NCBI GenBank assembly: GCA_038380795.1
Contig: CM076267.1
Location: forward strand, 34,782,232-34,846,231
Length of the DNA stretch: 64,000 bases
Direction of reading: 5' to 3'
Source of the DNA: Pyrocephalus nanus
Taxonomy: Eukaryota > Chordata > Aves > Passeriformes > Tyrannidae
Both the position numbers and the translations under genes were made by a program. Numbering within the stretch: position 1 is the stretch's first letter; each line of letters begins with the position of its first letter. Positions 51,791 through 64,000 of this stretch are shown here, one piece after another. The notes below the pieces were generated by a model. It searched no databases and was not told the DNA's origin. It was given only the letters and a program-made list of their open reading frames with translations.

Positions 51791-52770
51791 ATGATTTTAT
51801 GAGTGGGTGGGGAAATCTGTGTTGCATTTGTGAAGCAATTACCCAAGCTGCTTAGAGACATCCAGAGAAATCTTTCATATTTAAAGTATTTTCTGATACC
51901 AATATCTCTAGCTCGACAAGAGATAGGCTGCTTTAAAATGGTTGTCAGGCTTGTTTGGAAAAAAGCATAAAGCCTCTGGAGTTCCTGTCTTCAGTTCCAA
52001 CTTGGGTGCAGTATTTGTAAAGTCCCTCAGCAGCAAGAATGTGACTACCGTTCATAATTCTGAAATCCTTTTTATCTCTTCATTTCCTATCATCTTCATG
52101 ATACTTGTGGTTTAATATAGTTGTTTGTTGTTTGTTTTTTGTTTTTTTTCCCTCATGCACCATTGTTGACCTGTGCAAGCATCTTCCCAGGCTGGGGAAC
52201 TTAAGAAAACCTATGGGAATGCTTGTTCTGGTGGTAAAAAGAGTGCTTTGAGCCTTACCTTTCTAATTTTGGATGATGTTTATCATTATTACATACTGTA
52301 ACTGCACTGATTAAATTCTGGTGTGGCTTAGAGTGTTACATCCAAGAGGACATATTTGGGAGCTGAGACTGAAGCCCGTTACCTGTATAAATTTCTGTTG
52401 GTAGGAAGTGGCAGTTTGCCAGGAACAGCTTGTTCCTTTCTAAGTAATAGCCTGAGTTATGAATTTCAGCTTCCAGCTGCTGTGGTCCCAGGAGAAAAAA
52501 TTCCCTTACTCATCTCCTGGGCAGTCAGCTGGATGCACCTTCCATACAGGTGGAAAGTGTCTCTGAGCAGTGCCTCAATGTTCCCAAATTTGCGTGCTCT
52601 ACCAGGACAAGTTTCCTTCCTGTGAGGTTGTGATTTCAATAAGGGTACCACATCCTATCTGTGCAACTGGAAACACAGGTTAGAAACAAAAATGTCACTC
52701 AGTGAAACCAACCAGACCAACCAGATTCATTATTTCTTTTAGATTAACTTTTCGTCATGTTTGGGTCGTG
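51791..52770. other. unique sequence, no gene seen
   Basis: No exon or repeat is supported apart from a short TTTG-rich run near 52120-52150. A short plus-strand open frame at 52356-52625 lacks splice or motif support. Confidence 0.4.
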
Positions 52771-52799
52771 TTTTTTTTTTTTTTTTGTTTTTTTTTTTT

Positions 52800-52831
<32 letters not shown>

Positions 52832-52891
52832 TGTTTGTTTAGGTTTTTTTGTTTTGTTTTGGTTTGGTTTGGTTTGGTTTTGTTTTTTTTT
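52771..52891. repeat. T/G compound simple repeat
   Basis: Two poly-T runs separated by G (52771-52804) lead into five or so TTTTG units (52801-52830). After a mixed stretch, GGTTT units follow at about 52860-52880, then more T. On the other strand it is an AAAAC/AAACC repeat. No CR1 or other element is recognised next to it. Confidence 0.88.
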
Positions 52892-55800
52892 CCTTTCTAA
52901 AGAAGGGGAGTCTTACATTCTCAGGAAGAACAGATTTCTTTAAATAAAAATAACAATGAAGTTACAGTATATAACAACAATATAATGCTTAAAAAACTAT
53001 ACCAGGCCACACACAAAGTCTCCAGCTCTTTGCCTTTTCTCATCTTCAGTGATTTAGGACTTGAGGTGAGATAAAAATATTTATTTTTGAACATTTCTGT
53101 GCTGTTCATTAATAAAAAGAAGTTTTGGTAATTAGGCTATGATGACAGAAACTAGATATGCATCAAGCAATCCCATTAAGTTCTAAAAATGTAAAATGAT
53201 TTTTTCAGTAGTGCTTTCATTCAGTAATACTAATATGAGTTTAATAATATCACATAGTAATTGCCAAGTTTCTTCTTTCCTGTGGAAGAGAAGTGGAAAA
53301 TGGTATGATTATAATTTTTATGCCATTTTACAGAAGGGAAAACTGAAACACGCACAAACCCCAAAATAAGTCAACAGCAAAAACCAAATAAAAAACCCCA
53401 AAACAACAAAGTTCCCTGAAGTTGCATTGTACAGTGGGCTCCAAAAAGCATTAAAATCAATACCCACTTTCTTGGAATCAGCCCCTCACTGTATACACAG
53501 GGCACAGTCCATAAACTGGTATTTGCATAGACTGGGATATGAAAAGCGAGATTTATATGCAACAGTTACTGGCAATATTAAAAAAATTTGGGCTTAAGTT
53601 GGCTGACAGCAGTAGAATTTCAGGAGATCAAGAGAAATCCATAATGAATTGCATCTTTTAGCCTCACTGACATGGTGATGTAAAATAGTTTTGGAAATTA
53701 GAAATACTGAAATTAAAGGCACAGTTCCCACAGATGTGTTGGAACATAGCTTCCATCATGCTCTGGTGTAGATGTGGGGTGGGAGAGGTTATCTGCAGCA
53801 GCTACCCTTGGAGAAAACTGCTCTCTCTGGGTTTTCTTGCTCACTGAGTTGGAAGAGGGTAGCAAAAATTAAGAGTCATTAGAGTAGCTTCAATTAAAAC
53901 ACAACTCTGACCCCTTTCCTAGAATAACTTACCTGTTTCTGTTGTCCTGAGAAGGAATGCAGATTGGGGGAGCTAAGCTGAAGTTCAGGTTTCTGAATGC
54001 TCTTTTATATGCAGTTTACTGGATGTCATAAAGGATCCAGCAAATTTAATACAACCTTCTAATTTCTTCCTGTCACGCAGACATGGAAGGCCTGAAAATT
54101 TTTGATTGTCTGTGACTTCTTTATGCTTAGGAAGCAGCATGAAGTGACTCTATAGCAGGCAAAACTGCTGACTTGGGAATTTTGCTCTTGGCATAAAGCT
54201 GGCAAAACATCTTTATACTTTGCTATAGCAGTCCCCAATTTTCTGTCATTTTAGGAATGGGGGAGGGGAATTCGTTGTTGAGATGGAGAAGTCAGAAAGG
54301 AGGACTGAAGCACATATTGCCAGAGATGAGGATGAGGTGGCAGATGTGAGACCTAAATTTGTATTGGTGGGAAGCCAGGGCACAACATGCTCCATCTGCT
54401 CCTGACTGCATGTGACCCAAGCAGAAGTGAACTCTATATTATTAACTGGAATTTACCCTCCAGGGCAGGAAATCCCCCTCTCAGTAGAGGAGAACATTTA
54501 AAGGGACAAGACTGGGAAAAAAAAAGGTATTGCAAATAAAGGAAGAATTGTCAGAGGTGACTGATGGATCACTGACAGAATATTTAGGTGTTATTAATGA
54601 AATAAAAGTAATTATTCTATTTTTTAAAACAAAGACAAGTCTTTGTTTCACCCATTCCCTGGATGAGGAATGAAATGTGCTGAAGGGATGTGGGAGTTAC
54701 TCTCACGATGTGCAGTGAAGGTTTGGGTTATGATCTCTCACAAGCTGAAAGCTGTGGCGATCGTGCTCGTAGGAAATGACCTGCCCTAGACAGCAATGGG
54801 TTCATACCAGTTTGTCAGAGCCTATCAGATGTGTGCATATCTCTGTAGGAACACCCCTGAAGGGCACAACTTCTGGTTTCTGTCTGCTTCCAGCAAGAGC
54901 TTCCCTGTCTTCTGTGTTAGGCAAAAAATTTCTCCAAGTAGCCTCTCCTGCAATGTGGCTCAGCTGCCTTCCTTTCTCCCAGGCTGCTCTTGGGAGAACT
55001 AAACCAAGTTACATTTAAAACCTCTCCAGATTGCATTTTTCTTGTTTTTCCTGAAAGCCCAGACACCTACTGTCCATGGGTAGAGAGTGAGCCGAATTAA
55101 AGTCTGTTTATGGGAAACAGAAATGTATGCCATATTTTACAAAATGCTGTGAATGTCCTAATATTTTGCACTGTGGAAGCTTGGCTGGCTGGCTGCAGTA
55201 CTTCACAGAAATGTGCCTTTCCTTTCCTTAGAAAACAGACTGCCTCACTGGAATAAAAGGGAGGTTTATGCTGAGAATATAAAACGCTTCTGTCTATCCT
55301 GCTGTTTAGCTCAGTGAAAACAAAAAGAGCAACGAAAGAAAATTAACAGTAAGATTCTTGACACCTCTTGCAGTGGCAGAAAAACATCAAGGTCATATCA
55401 ATTTCCAGCTCACGTGAGGCCACTTAATTGACTTGGAAAACAAGGAGCTACAGGAGGATGTAAAAGGATGGTCTTTTTAAAAATACGAAATCAAGAGTTG
55501 CTTTAAGAACAGATAAATCTCTAGGATGGTTTTGTTCTGCTCAGAGAAAGAGTGAAAATAAAACATTCTTCATTGCTGGAATATTAAAGAGTCTACAGGA
55601 GTACAGAGAAAAAAATAATCGTTGTAAGAGCAAATAAGAATGATGCGTTTATAAAATGGAAGTGTCTGCAAAAAAAGCTGCTAGGTGATCACAAAAGAGG
55701 TGAAAGCCAAAAAATTATTGTTTCAGAAAGAGAATTTAAAGATTGAATGAATTTAATTTCTGGTTATTGCCACGGGCACAGCTCCTGATCCAAACCTGGA

Positions 55801-58335
55801 AGTTCCACCTCTGCCCTGTGATAAACGCAATGAATTCCTTCAAGTTCTGCTGGATGATAAAGCTGCTGGGTGGTAATTAGCAGAATGTCCTGAAATAAAT
55901 TCTAATCTAACATGCTGCAATTTATCACCGTAATTGATTATGTTACTGATAATGTAAACATAATTTCCTCTGCTTTATAACAGGAAACTTAATCACTGGA
56001 GAAATGGTCGAGTAGAAATGATGTGCCAGTACCTTTCAGTCTGTGGCCATGAGCGTGTGGGTAGTGATGCAGTTGTATCTCAGCAATAACATAAATGCTC
56101 CTGTGTTTGTACATTCCCCTCAGCTTTGATTTTTTTTTTCTTTTTTCTTTTTTTTTTTTTTTTTTTCAGTATTTTGGCTTTTTCCATTACTCCCTACATC
56201 AGTTTGGCAACTTCTTGGAAAATTCTTGATTAAGGTAGAAAAGGGATATAAGATTCAGAAAATTTTTATCCTTTTTAGTAAGTCTTTGATCGTCTTGAAG
56301 TTCTCTTCTCATTTGGAGTATCAGACCTCAGAGAACAGCAATCTTTGCCTGGGTCCAACAGGAAACCTTGATGTCCAAAAGGAGACTGGGTAGGAGGTAA
56401 CCATGTAAGTCAGAAGGATTTTCTTTCATGTCAGAGACAAGCTTCACTGTGTTACTGTTCTCATTACAGAGGCACTCTACTGTTTTACGGGGATCTGGAG
56501 TTACTCCTTCCCAAAACTTCCTGTTCTCTCTGAAAGCCCACATCCAGGTGGCATCTGGAATTGTAGATGACCCTTGAGGGAAGCACTCAATTCATCCAGC
56601 AGCCTCAAAACAAGTCATCTCTATGAGGGATCCTCATCTCGTAAATATTTCACGATGGCCACGTGCTTTCAAAGTGGGGGACCTGACTTGTGCTTCTCAT
56701 TCAATTGAGGAGTCACAACCTGCATTTTCCAAGATGTTTTCTGAACGCCCACGATCCAAATTACTTTGAGATGTTTGCATTTTAATTTCCTTCTATTGAA
56801 ACTGTTTGAATGTCATTTTTAAAACCGGGCTTTCACCGGGTCATTGCCATTTTTCAGTCACTCTGGACTTACAGGGATTAGCTCATGATTGAAGCTGCAG
56901 AGCCATAACCAGGGGGTAAACTCATCAACCCTCTGCATATATATCTTATTCTGTACAGTAATTGATACATGTTTATCAGATTTGCCTGGTGGTCTGACGT
57001 GAGGGGAAATTTTCACATTCTTTTTTGCTTTCATATGTGGCAATGTCATACTTATTATTTAAATAATAAAAAAAATACCCTGAATGGTTGCTTTTAATGC
57101 AATCTATCCTTCTATGCTACCTGAGACTAGCTGTAAACCAAGATATAAAAATTTGAATAAAATAACCATGAGCATAACTAAATAATAGGTTATTAAATTT
57201 GCAAGAAGACAATAAGTATTTAAATTAAGGAGACATAAAAAATCTGCATGTAAAAATGTTTAGCATAAAAACTACAACATCTAACAAGATGAGACAAGCA
57301 AGAGCTCATCAGCAGAGGGAGGCTCTAATTGGAGTGGCACAGACAAAGAAAACTGACTTTTCAACCTCAGCTGCTTTTTTTAGGGAATGAAATTTGTCAA
57401 GAAACCTAGGACGAATCTCATTCCACTCTTTACTGCCCTATCATCAAGATAACAGAACAAAATGTGTTAAAAGAAAAAAGCATCAAAGAAATTCTGTGAA
57501 GAGAAGTAGAAATCTGGGATAGATGGCAATGCTCCTCTGAGTCAAATCAAGCCTTAGAGCAGAATAATACTCTTTTACTTGTTATCTTCATTAGCAACTA
57601 TTCTGCATCCTATTTAGCGAGTATTTCTGTGAGTGGCAGAACGCATGACGCTTGATTTTTCTCCAGTGCCATCTGTCTCCTGAATCTCTAATAATGGTTT
57701 AATCTGCTCTGTAAACACTTCTTCAGTGGGAGTATTAATCTGTTTCTCTCCGTGGTCGTTTCATGCCACCTCTTCTGACAAACCCAGGAGCTTTATTTAC
57801 GTCTTTGGTACTTCTACCCCACTCTCAGCTGGGGTTGGCCTTGGCTCCCGGGTGTGGACGAGAGGTTTGGTGTTTGGAGAATGACAGGGTGAAGAATGAC
57901 AGATAATGGAGAATTTTTAAGTTCTGTTTCCTCAGGAAGGAGAGAACCCTGAGCTAGGCTTAGAAAAGAAAGTTTACTTCTCTGATAGGTTCATGCTGTT
58001 TTCTGGAAATACTGTTTGTGAACTACTGATTAATTGACCCTAAATGACCAAGCTGCATTTTTGATGCCTAGTTTGACCCAAACTAGCTGATGACATCTCT
58101 GTGTGCACCACAGCTCTCTGCCTGTCATTAATAATAAGCACTTACATGGAAAATGTGATTGTAGGCTTCTGTATGTTGTCTTTTCACAGAGTGACCCTCA
58201 GCCCTTACAGAGAAAGTGCCCCTGCTGGGTGCCTGATTTGGTTGCCACATATGGATGGCTACAAAAGGGATAGACAAGGAGGATGAGGTGGCCTGTGTGA
58301 TAGGGAATGTTTTCATTGCCTAGACCTCAGGGATG
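52892..58335. other. gene-poor region
   Basis: No exon or dispersed repeat recognised. It holds a poly-T/C tract at about 56126-56167 and an A-rich stretch at 53380-53410. A homeodomain- and forkhead-like motif cluster near 55870-55990 (taattag, tgattatg, gtaaaca) may be a conserved non-coding element, a guess from motif content only. Confidence 0.4.
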
Positions 58336-59055
58336 CCAGTTCTGGGAGGTTCAACAAGGCCAAGTACCAGGTCCTGCACTTGAGTCACAGCAACCCCCTG
58401 GAGAACTACAGGCTGAGGGCAGAGTGGCTGGAGAGCTGCCCAGGGGAAAAGGCCCTGGGGGTGCTGGTTGACAGTGGCTGAACACGAGCCAGAGTGTGCC
58501 CAGGTAGCCAAGAAAGCCAGTGGCATCCTGGCCTGGCTCAGAAACAGTTTGGCCAGCAGGAAGTGATTGTTCCCCTGTACTGGTGAGGCTGCATCTCAAA
58601 TTCTGTGCCCAGTTCTGGGCCAGTCACTCCAAGAAAGACATTGAGCTGCTGGAGCTTGTCCAGCCAAGGGCAATGGAGCTGGTGAAAGGTCTAGAGCACA
58701 ATTCCTATGAGGAAAGGCTGAGGGAGCTGGGGTTGTTTAGTCTGGAAAAGGAAGGCTCGTGGGAGACCTTACCACTCTTTACAACTGCCTAAAAATACTA
58801 GGTTGCAGCCAGGTGAGTGTCAGTCTCTTCTCCCAAGTAACAAGTGATAGGATGAGAGGAAAATGGCTTCAAATTGTGCCAGGGGAGGTTTGTCAAGGCC
58901 TGGAACAAGCTGCCTAAGGAAGCAATTGAGGCATTTTTTCAGGATTTATTTAGATGTGTAGATGTGGCACTTGGGGATGTGGTTTAGTGCTGGGCTAAGA
59001 GTTGGACTCAGTGATTTTAAAGGTCTTTTCCAACTGTAAGGATTCTATGATTCTG
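58336..59055 (+). mobile_element. CR1 LINE, ORF2 C-terminus plus 3' end, internally deleted
   Basis: About 720 bases follow CR1 ORF2 C-terminal sequence. At 58520-58792 the decayed protein still reads [21 protein letters not shown] and [14 protein letters not shown]. It then runs through 'tctcttctcccaagtaacaagtgataggatgag' into the 3' end. Between 'ggggaggttt' and 'gtcaaggcctggaac' (near 58889) about 40-50 bases normal for the family are missing. The tail is of the 'ggttggactc...aggtcttttccaac' type followed by 'gattctatgattctg', the same subfamily style as the fragment at 29187. Confidence 0.93.
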
Positions 59056-62000
59056 TACAGCAATGTAATTCCATTAGCTCAAGTGTGATGGTATTAAAAT
59101 CCTTGTTTGCATGAGCATCATTGACAGAAGATGGCAGCCCTCTGTACCTGTTCTGAAAACACAGTTCCTCTGAGCATACAGAGATTGATCAGATCCTCCT
59201 GGAGTCAAGGAAAAGCCTCCCATTGATTTTGGTAGTCTTTGGGCCCTTTTTAAGAGACTTCTATTTCATTCTGAGATACAAATAAATAGCCTTAACAGCA
59301 ATTATCAAACAACTCTGGTCCTGTTTAGAAGGTGAATTAGCTGGGGAAGAGAAATGAAAGTTTCTGTGAGAGGTACTGTAATCTAAAGGATAAAGTGTTG
59401 TTTTCTTAACAGCAGTAGTTATCTCAGTAGACTGCACCTTTATCACCGAATAACAAACCCTATTTAAATCTCTGCTCGAAGTTTGCTGTCACTAAAATAC
59501 TTGTAATGCTTTGAGCAGGTAGGAAAACATTGTCATTAAGGTCAAGGATCAGAGCCTTCTCTTTGGTAGGGAAATCTCCATCAAATGAATGTCTCTATTA
59601 TGATAAAATAAGGAAGTAAACTACGAGGAGGTCATTGACTGTAAGAAGCAATTTTCCAGCTCTTATTGCTTCTGATACTCTACAGAGTAATTCACAAACA
59701 AAAGCATAAATCAACAGCAACCTTTTCCAGCAGGTTAGTGGAGAATGGGGAGAGATGAAGCCACATAACACAGGATATTAAATTGCCATGACCAATTTTC
59801 TATAATCATTCTTAAAAGAAAGCAGAACATTTCTTCCTTACAATTAAGAAGATATTCTGGAAAATCCTGCATATTTTAGAACTGTCTCAGAGCATCCAGT
59901 GTAATAATTCTCTCTGCTGTAAAAAGTATGAACAAGCAAACAAACAAACACAACCATGTTCATATATATTCCCCTGCCACACCAGTGAATTTTCCTATCA
60001 CATGCATGACTGCTCCCTATTCTGGCACTTACTTTATCACAACATTTACAAAGGCTTCTAGGCCATGAACAAGTAGTTTCAAGAAAAGTATGTGGAGGCT
60101 GCCGTGTCTCATAAATACAATCTTTCATTTCTTGATAGTAGATGCTCAGCTCTAACAATTCTGCAGACTCAGCTGTGGGAAGTATTTATAAATTGTATAG
60201 GTTTGTATTTCCCAGCAGCTCTCAGAGTAAAAGTTATCTCAGTGTTCTGTTGCTTATTCAGCGAGCAGTGATGCTTACCATCCTCACAGGCATGTACTGG
60301 TTCCAATTAAGCTGAATTTAACTGTAAAATTGCGAGCCTCTGAATTTAAGGTTTTAACTCTGAAAAATTTTTACCTCGATTTCAGAGTTTTCTGGAGTGT
60401 CGGAACTGTGTCAGGATGTCTGTGGTGCGAGCTGTATGCTCAGGAACATGTATGCCCCTTTTGCCAGCCCGTTCACGTATATCCCAGCTTGTGGATGATG
60501 ATTTATATTTGTTATATAATGATCCCTTCAGTGGCTGATGCACTGAAATTTAGAGTGAGGGCAAACCCAGGGAGCGCTGGAGGTTTGGGATAGTTTGTAA
60601 AAGAGGAAAACATTGATGTCCAGGACATAAGCCAGTCACCACTCGATGCTGCCATCTCCAGCAGAGCTTCCTGCTGTGGGTTTGAGTGGCTGGTGACCTG
60701 TTCTGATGGGGCTTTCCATGTGAGGTGGAAAGGTGGAACACTGTCCTGCCACAACATGCGGGTGGCTAAAGTTGGAACTGGCTTGGTGTTTGAAACTTCA
60801 TCTTTTGAGGATTTATGTTTGTAATAATTCCTTCCCCCCATCCTTCCCATCCGTGCCTAACTCCAGCAGTCTTGTATGCCCTCCTAGATGCAGCTGTCTT
60901 ACAAGAGGCAAACATTTTCACAGAATTTCAGTTTTCCAAATGGCCTTGCTCTTTCCTTTTTCAGTTATACACAACTTTCATTTACTTATATTCTGAAAAT
61001 TGCTTGTAAAGTTATTTTATAGTTCTCTGCTTTTAGGCAAAGCTATGGGTAACAGGATTTCGAAACCAAAGTTTTCTTTGATATTTCCTTAAAATAGTCA
61101 GTTGTTCTGAATCTGTCATTTGGCAACCTATTGCTGCTAATGGGAGTGATTTGTTCTGTTTTGGTGGAGTTTCCCAGACGAGGGAGGATTTTTGTGTAAA
61201 TGTAAATTTATAATTACTAAATAAACCTTTAAAACGTTAATAAAAAATGTCAGAAATAAACTTCCCATTTGAGAAGCTATCAGTGAAGGAGAAATCAAAA
61301 CAGAAAATAGAATATAGAATGTAAGTATATTCAGTAGCAGAATCACAGGAAAAAATATCTTCTCACATATCTTGAAATTAAACTATAAGTAATTTTAAAA
61401 TTCATTTTAAGGAACTGACACTGTGTGTAAGGATGTTCATAATGTACTTTACCCTTCAGCTGCTGCAATGAGTTATTTGTAGCTGAATATATAATTCTGT
61501 TAACTTGTTCAATGGCAGCATTGGAAGTGACCATTTTTAACATGCAGGAAACCTGATAATGGAAAGGCCAACATTTACAGAGAAAACAAGGAGTATTAAG
61601 TCAGTGTTTTAGTAAGAGGGTTGCAAACAGGTTTCAGCCTTATGGTCCTCTGCATCCCCACGGCTTCTGTTATACTGTGTCCTCACAGCACTTACAATTA
61701 AAAATAGTTGTACTCAAGTAAGTAAGCAAAGGAGAAATAAGTGTTTCTTTCCCATTCCGCAGTTTTTTTCTCCTAAAACAAAGATTTTCTCTTTTTGTTG
61801 GGTAAAACTTTGAGAAGGACCTTCGTTCCCTGTAAGAGATTGAATCTATAAAATATCATTTGTTTGAATCTTTGTTTCTCTTTCAGAACCCTTTCAAAAT
61901 GGAAGAGGTTTTTTTTCTCATTTTTGCCATAGCTATTCTAGGAAAACACTTCAGAATATTTCACCTGTGAAATTAAAGTAGAGGAAATAACTAATATCAG

Positions 62001-62398
62001 CAAAACGCTTTGAGCAGTTTTGTTGATAGGAAAATGGCAACAAAATCTCACACAAACCATTTTCTTTGATATTTGAGATGTATTTCATAAGGTGGAGGTT
62101 GCAAACTAGCAACTTCTGGAGTGTGTACAATCATTTTTATCTGAAGTAATCTTAAACTCAGCCATCTATGTAATCTCTGGGTAAAACCTTTCTAAATAAT
62201 AGGTGATCAAACATTAACAGGCAGAAAAAACTTTATAAATGGAAATGACTAACAGCTTTTTTCTTGTAAATACGCTGATTCCATATGTAACTGTAGGAAT
62301 AATATATTTTTTAGAGATGTTTTATCTTACATCTTATCTATGTGCATTTTAAACATGTTTTATTACTCCTTCTTAGAACTGCCTTTTATGTTCTCCAC
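59056..62398. other. unique sequence, no gene seen
   Basis: Only a short CAAA run (about 59935-59953) stands out. Overlapping open frames at 60512-60850 (minus) and 60733-60996 (plus) have no splice, motif or start support. Confidence 0.45.
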
Positions 62399-62655
62399 GA
62401 GAGGACAAGAAGGAATGGCTTTCAGTTGAAGAATGGTAGATTTAGATTGGATGTTAGGGAGGGTGGGGAGGCCCTGGCACAGGTTGCCCAGAGAAGCTGT
62501 GGCTGCCCCTGGATCCCTGGAAGTGTCCAAGGCCAGGCTGGACGGGGCTTGGAACAACCTGGGCTAGTGGAAGGTGTCCCTGCCCATGGCAGTGGGTTGG
62601 AATGAGATGGTTTTAGCGGTCCCTTCCAATCCAAACCATCCTGTGGCTCTATGAT
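62399..62655 (+). mobile_element. CR1 LINE, 5'-truncated 3' end
   Basis: It begins within the 3' end consensus at 'gaggacaagaaggaatggcttt', with 'gcacaggttgcccagagaagc', 'aagtgtccaaggccaggctgg', 'cggtcccttccaatcc' and 'ctgtggctctatgat'. It is the same type as the copies at 1541 and 28775. A deletion after 'gatgttagggaggg' removes the usual middle. Open frames here on both strands are shadows. Confidence 0.92.
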
Positions 62656-64000
62656 ACTCTTTCAGTGCTTTATTGAGTGGTGACAAACCTTAATGCTGGT
62701 AGTAAAACGCCCCTGGTTGTCTGCCAAAGCTCCGTGCCTCATCCTGCTTTTGCAGTGGGTCCAGGTGAGGTGCAGCTCACTGATTTAGAAGTTATATTTC
62801 TTCAATAGTTTGGAAATTGTGTTTCTTTGTGTATAAACAGAAGGGCATTGCCAGCATGACCCCTGTTTTCAGACGAGAATCCCTTATAAATTATCCCAAG
62901 TCTGCATAGCAATGAAGCCATTTGTATGGAAATAAATGCGCTGCTGTGCCTCTGCCGGCTCTCCAGCAGTTCATGAAGTGCCTTTCACATCGTGAGAAGT
63001 GCTTCATGAATCAGCTGAGAAGCAAAATTGAGACACTGGTAATTTCCAGCTTCCTTTGATAAATACGACTCTAAACTTGAGGGTGGTGAAAGAGCCCAGA
63101 GGTGGGAGATGGAGGAGGTGCAAGTGGTGATAATGTCAGGGGAATCGAATGCCACGGCAGACAGTGGTCTCCTCTTCCTCTGGTGATAAACAAAGGGGGA
63201 CAAAACAGATGTTTATCAGAAGTTAAAGAATGAGCTCAAATGTCTTTATTTTCATAGAATGAGATGCCTTTTACTTTTGGATGATGATGATGGTGATGTA
63301 TCAGTGAATCTTATCAATTAAAACCAATAGTGTCTCCGGTACATCAGCAGGTACCTACACAACTAAGAAAGCTACTTGATCTAATTTCCAAAGATAATGA
63401 AAATTTCTGAGAGATGGATAACATGCTGATTTATAAAAAAATATGGTTGTCTTAGATTTTCTTCTCAAGCAACTCCTAGCAACTTTCCAAGCAAATACAA
63501 GTAAGTCCAGGCAGAAATAGCAAGTATTTCTGATGTGTTGTCTCCAGTGAATAGCAATAATTGCAACAAAGCCATGGTAGAATTTTAGCTTGTATTAAAT
63601 CATTTTGAGCTTCACCAGTTAGTGAGTGAAGGCTGGAATTTGGGTAAGGATGTCCTAGAGGGATGAATCTGTAAACTGGAAATTCGAAACTAATTTCTAA
63701 TAAAGGAGTTACCGAACTCCTAAGAATTTGTGACACTGTACTCTCAGCTACCAGTCTTGGAATATTATAACTGATTTTAGTAATTTTTTTCACCACAAAC
63801 TGAAGCTTATTAGACATATAACATTTCATACAGCAAAAGAATGCTGTTGCACATATGTACACACTCCTTTCTGCTTGTAAATGTTATTTTGTTATTTTAT
63901 TTTGAAATGCTCAATATTGCTTTTGGATCTTAAAATCATTGTTCTTTTGAGTCTTGTAAACTATTAAAAATTTCCTTGAGATTAGAGGGAGTGCATTTTA
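62656..64000. other. unique sequence, no gene seen
   Basis: No recognised repeat apart from a short GATGAT run at about 63281-63297. A 128-residue minus-strand open frame at 63476-63862 is of a length expected by chance in AT-rich DNA and has no motif I know. Confidence 0.4.

Noticed and set aside
60512..60996. Overlapping open frames on both strands
   Set aside because: Short, no motif, no splice context. Consistent with chance in a slightly GC-richer patch.

Overview
The window reads as nuclear DNA of a bird. The base composition is AT-rich (my impression, not computed). It carries at least six recognisable pieces of the avian LINE CR1, several with the typical 3' end (an 'aggtcccttccaa' or 'aggtcttttccaa' block followed by ATTCTGTG/ATTCTATG-type octamers). 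There are no bacterial-style gene arrays. Long AT-rich unique sequence is broken by poly-A/T tracts and short simple repeats. I cannot tell the species from sequence alone. An RTE-like reverse transcriptase fragment at the left edge would fit one of the bird lineages known to carry AviRTE.

Layout. 1-471: minus-strand, broken RTE-type non-LTR retrotransposon RT. 1541-1870: CR1 3' end. 1984-2121: a splice-bounded open segment that looks like a coding exon. 2.1-16.9 kb: mostly unique, intron-like or intergenic sequence. 16.9-17.4 kb: two weak exon or terminal-exon candidates, the second with a stop and AATAAA. 21.4-36.9 kb: a series of plus-strand, splice-bounded open segments, several with matching junction phases. 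The strongest are 33659-33779, 35441-35550 and 36067-36180. Together they suggest one multi-exon plus-strand gene whose last coding exon may lie at about 36.84 kb. I do not recognise the protein. 28.8-29.3 kb: two CR1 3' ends of different subfamily, head to tail. 37-48.5 kb: no gene seen. 48.54-49.09 kb: a G-rich, purine-rich degenerate minisatellite with duplicated flanks. 50.84-51.79 kb: an internal CR1 ORF2 piece. 52.77-52.89 kb: a T/G simple repeat. 58.34-59.06 kb and 62.40-62.66 kb: two more CR1 copies. The rest is unannotated unique sequence.

The likely picture is one, perhaps two, genes with small exons and large introns, interrupted by retrotransposon fossils. Exon calls rest only on splice consensus, open frame and phase. 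No homology search could be run. I saw no CRISPR array, tRNA, rRNA, intact transposon or intact viral gene, and no convincing new system.
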